Positions 5,613 to 5,956 of a stretch of DNA of 5,956 nt are shown piece by piece. The stretch is from Bacteroidales bacterium (lineage in GTDB: Bacteria > Bacteroidota > Bacteroidia > Bacteroidales > Muribaculaceae), in assembly GCA_014800105.1 (NCBI GenBank), contig JAAVGQ010000149.1:1-5956 (forward strand), given 5' to 3'. The notes under the pieces were generated by a model. It worked only from the letters and a program-made list of their open reading frames with translations. It was not told the origin of the DNA and ran no database searches. Each line of letters opens with the position of its first letter. The stretch's first letter is position 1. Made by a program: the position numbers and the translations under genes.

Positions 5613-5956
5613 ATGGCTTCGATAAAAGTAAAGTTCCGCCCCTCGACTGTTGCAGACCACGAGGGTACAATCTACTATCAGATTATTCATGATAGAAAAC
5701 CGCGACAACTCATTACAGACTACAAAGTTTTTCCATATGAATGGGATAATAAACGCTCTATGGTTATAATCACTCAAAAGGGTGGTCGGCAATCCTTTGT
5801 CCTTTCAATACATGAGCGCATACGCTGGGATGTGGAACGTCTTACCAAGATAATACGCAAACTTGATAATAATGGATTGACCTACACCGCTGACGACGTT
5901 ATAGATGAGTTCAACCACTACGCAAATGAGTACAGCCTGTTCAACTTCATGGAGAG
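5613..5956 (+). CDS. Tyrosine-type site-specific recombinase/integrase, N-terminal part
   Basis: This open frame runs off the right edge; 114 complete codons are visible. It begins MASIKVKFRPSTVADHEG and continues with TIYYQIIHDRKPRQLITDYKV, an arm-type DNA-binding domain of small beta strands (about 1-55) seen at the start of many Bacteroidales tyrosine recombinases. It is followed by a helical linker rich in charged residues (about 70-105), and FNHYANEYSLFNFME begins what should be the SAM-like core-binding domain. The catalytic domain with the Arg-His-Arg-Tyr residues lies beyond the window, so activity cannot be judged. Such enzymes integrate mobile elements or invert promoter segments; which applies here is unknown. 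The ATG is preceded by A-rich sequence without a Shine-Dalgarno, typical of the phylum. Confidence 0.88.
   Translation, partial: MASIKVKFRPSTVADHEGTIYYQIIHDRKPRQLITDYKVFPYEWDNKRSMVIITQKGGRQSFVLSIHERIRWDVERLTKIIRKLDNNGLTYTADDVIDEFNHYANEYSLFNFME

Overview
The window looks like accessory chromosomal DNA from a gut-type Bacteroidales bacterium (Bacteroides, Muribaculaceae or Prevotella-like; I cannot name the genus). The signs are candidate promoters of the Bacteroidetes TTTG / TAnnTTTG type, AT-rich leaders mostly without Shine-Dalgarno sites, an outer-membrane barrel tail ending in FF, a Bacteroidales-style tyrosine recombinase, and a gluconate 5-dehydrogenase of the type common in this order.

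Left edge (1-306): a minus-strand transposase start (26 codons visible) lies inside what appears to be the end of an ISL3/ISAon1-like insertion sequence, whose outer end is probably near base 143. Next to it is the minus-strand 3' remnant of an outer-membrane beta-barrel gene, broken by a frameshift. The remnant runs almost up to the start of a plus-strand short-chain dehydrogenase gene (307-1101), so that gene seems to have lost its ancestral upstream context by rearrangement. The final ~70 codons of the dehydrogenase are richer in G/C-ending codons than a sampled stretch further upstream.

Centre (1162-5154): a compact minus-strand operon, transcribed right to left: outer-membrane TolC-family channel, then an EmrA-like periplasmic adaptor (4-base ATGA overlap), then a 14-helix DHA2/EmrB-like MFS transporter (1-base gap). 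Together they should form a tripartite pump spanning both membranes and exporting drugs or other toxic amphiphiles. The natural substrate cannot be read from sequence, and no regulator gene lies in the window.

Right edge (5155-5956): a 458-base intergenic region separates the efflux operon from a divergent tyrosine recombinase gene truncated by the window end. It holds two adjoining dyads just upstream of the channel gene, a GC-rich potentially folded block that also encodes a 34-codon minus-strand ORF, a 10-bp interrupted inverted repeat, and a good Bacteroidetes promoter candidate for the recombinase. This intergenic region is the least explained part of the window. I do not see a clearly new multi-gene system; the strongest leads are this region and the IS/pseudogene/dehydrogenase junction.
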